DNA of 64,000 bases from Actinobacteria bacterium IMCC26256 (GTDB lineage Bacteria > Actinomycetota > Acidimicrobiia > IMCC26256), in NCBI GenBank assembly GCA_001023575.1, contig CP011489.1, positions 868,001 to 932,000 on the forward strand, given 5' to 3'. The translations under genes were made by a program, and so were the position numbers. The notes under the pieces were generated by a model, which was not told the origin of the DNA, made no database searches, and saw nothing but the letters and a program-made list of their open reading frames with translations. Positions 63,330 to 64,000 of this stretch are shown piece after piece. Numbering within the stretch: the stretch's first letter is position 1; the number at the start of each line of letters is the position of its first letter.

Positions 63330-64000
63330 TTAAATAAAACGTCGGAGGATTTTCTTCTTGCGCTCTGTATAGGGCGGGTAGGCAATAGGTGGATCTAGGC
63401 GGGTTGTCTTCTTAAGGACGCTCTTGTGATGACTAAAAGTCTCGAAGGTTGACCTGCCGTGGTAGGCGCCTTGCCCAGATTCTCCAACTCCACCAAATGG
63501 GAGATTGGGGGGTACTAGCTGAAAGAGCGTGCCGTTTATGCATGCCCCGCCAGAGGAGGTGCCGTCAAGCACGCGGTCAGTTACTCGTTTGTCTTCGGCG
63601 AAGACGTAGAGAGCAAGTGGCTTGTCGCGATTGTTGATGAAATCTATTGCCTCTTCGACTCCATCGACCGCAAGCACGGGGAGCAGTGGGCCGAAAATCT
63701 CGTCCTGCATTACTTTTGATTCTGGGTCGGTCCCTACAAGGACTGTTGGGGCGATGAAGCAGTCGCTTGCATCACGCTCGCCTCCAAAATAGGGGGTCCC
63801 AGCGCCTTCGCCATCTAGCAGTGCAGAGACTCGGACGAAGTGACGCGAATCGACGATGCGTGCGAAATCTGGGGTCTCCTGAGTATTTACTCCGTACATC
63901 TGTGTCACAGCCTCTTGAAGTTTCTTCAGGAGTTCTGCCTCTACGCTGCGGTGAACCAATACATAATCGGGGGCAACGCAGGTCTGCCCGGCGTTCAAGA
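63330..64000 (-). CDS. aldehyde dehydrogenase, partial
   Basis: About 223 C-terminal residues; the N-terminus lies beyond the window. NAGQTCVAPDYVLV contains the catalytic Cys, and EIFGPLLPVL and SGGACINGTLFQLVPPNLPFGGVGESG, with the C-terminal basic end, are typical of class 3 (fatty-aldehyde) dehydrogenases, which oxidise long-chain aldehydes. The region FSHHKSVLKK fits the membrane-associated group. With WS/DGAT and the HSD17B4-type enzyme nearby, a lipid role is plausible. Confidence 0.88.
   Translation of the reverse strand, partial: LNAGQTCVAPDYVLVHRSVEAELLKKLQEAVTQMYGVNTQETPDFARIVDSRHFVRVSALLDGEGAGTPYFGGERDASDCFIAPTVLVGTDPESKVMQDEIFGPLLPVLAVDGVEEAIDFINNRDKPLALYVFAEDKRVTDRVLDGTSSGGACINGTLFQLVPPNLPFGGVGESGQGAYHGRSTFETFSHHKSVLKKTTRLDPPIAYPPYTERKKKILRRFI

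Overview
The window reads as chromosome of an actinobacterium, most likely one of the mid-GC aquatic Acidimicrobiia-like lineages. This is an inference from gene content and from base composition judged by eye; no marker gene was compared. The evidence is a miaB-miaA-dapF-hflX ... lexA-(LysM)-nrdR order like that around lexA in mycobacteria, DUF222/13E12-type HNH genes, an LLM-class F420-type oxidoreductase, WS/DGAT, DUF3097, CGNR zinc-finger and PIG-L proteins, an HU protein with a lysine-rich tail, and GAAC-N4-GTTC LexA boxes. Many genes start with GTG or TTG, and about eleven show a TANNNT hexamer 6-7 nt before the start codon, the pattern of leaderless transcripts. No rRNA, tRNA, CRISPR array or complete insertion sequence was seen.

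Region 1 (1-15050) holds housekeeping and stress genes. A partial TSUP permease diverges from miaB-miaA-dapF, followed by hflX. A DUF222-HNH gene with a LexA box over its start codon is next. dapC, dapD and dapE supply the succinylase branch of lysine/DAP synthesis, whose product LL-DAP would be the substrate of the DapF upstream; that DapF has Ser at the first catalytic Cys. lexA diverges from a LysM membrane protein (ChiZ/DivS/YneA-like division suppressor) with several LexA boxes between them. nrdR and a B12-dependent ribonucleotide reductase with an NrdR-type box follow.

Region 2 (15050-23400) is accessory. A broken RCC1-repeat gene and an NHL-repeat gene share a duplicated upstream and membrane-anchor module. 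A choline-kinase-like gene and a dimethylglycine/sarcosine-dehydrogenase-like gene lie between two identical 61-bp palindromic elements. A DEAD-box helicase with a long R/G/D/S repeat tail follows.

Region 3 (23400-42800) is mixed: cupin, LLM oxidoreductase, UspA, secreted beta-helix protein, glutathione peroxidase, TypA, a SurE-like lipoprotein, DUF3097, HU, two SDR-type enzymes, NUDIX, SnoaL-like, an orphan response regulator, a quinone oxidoreductase, a short ORF resembling only the N-terminal half of TnpB coupled to a histidine phosphatase, a HelD-like helicase and an M3 peptidase.

Region 4 (42800-44900) is a small island with a second LexA-box HNH gene and a MazEF-like toxin-antitoxin pair with its own operator.

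Region 5 (44900-64000) has a DUF885 peptidase, fumarase with a KDSR-like SDR, a complete oligopeptide ABC transporter operon (oppABCDF), an ArfB-like ribosome rescue factor, WS/DGAT, a secreted hydrolase, a PIG-L deacetylase, a MaoC hydratase with an HSD17B4-like dehydrogenase, an MFS exporter translationally coupled to an unusual CGNR-VOC fusion, and a partial aldehyde dehydrogenase at the right edge.
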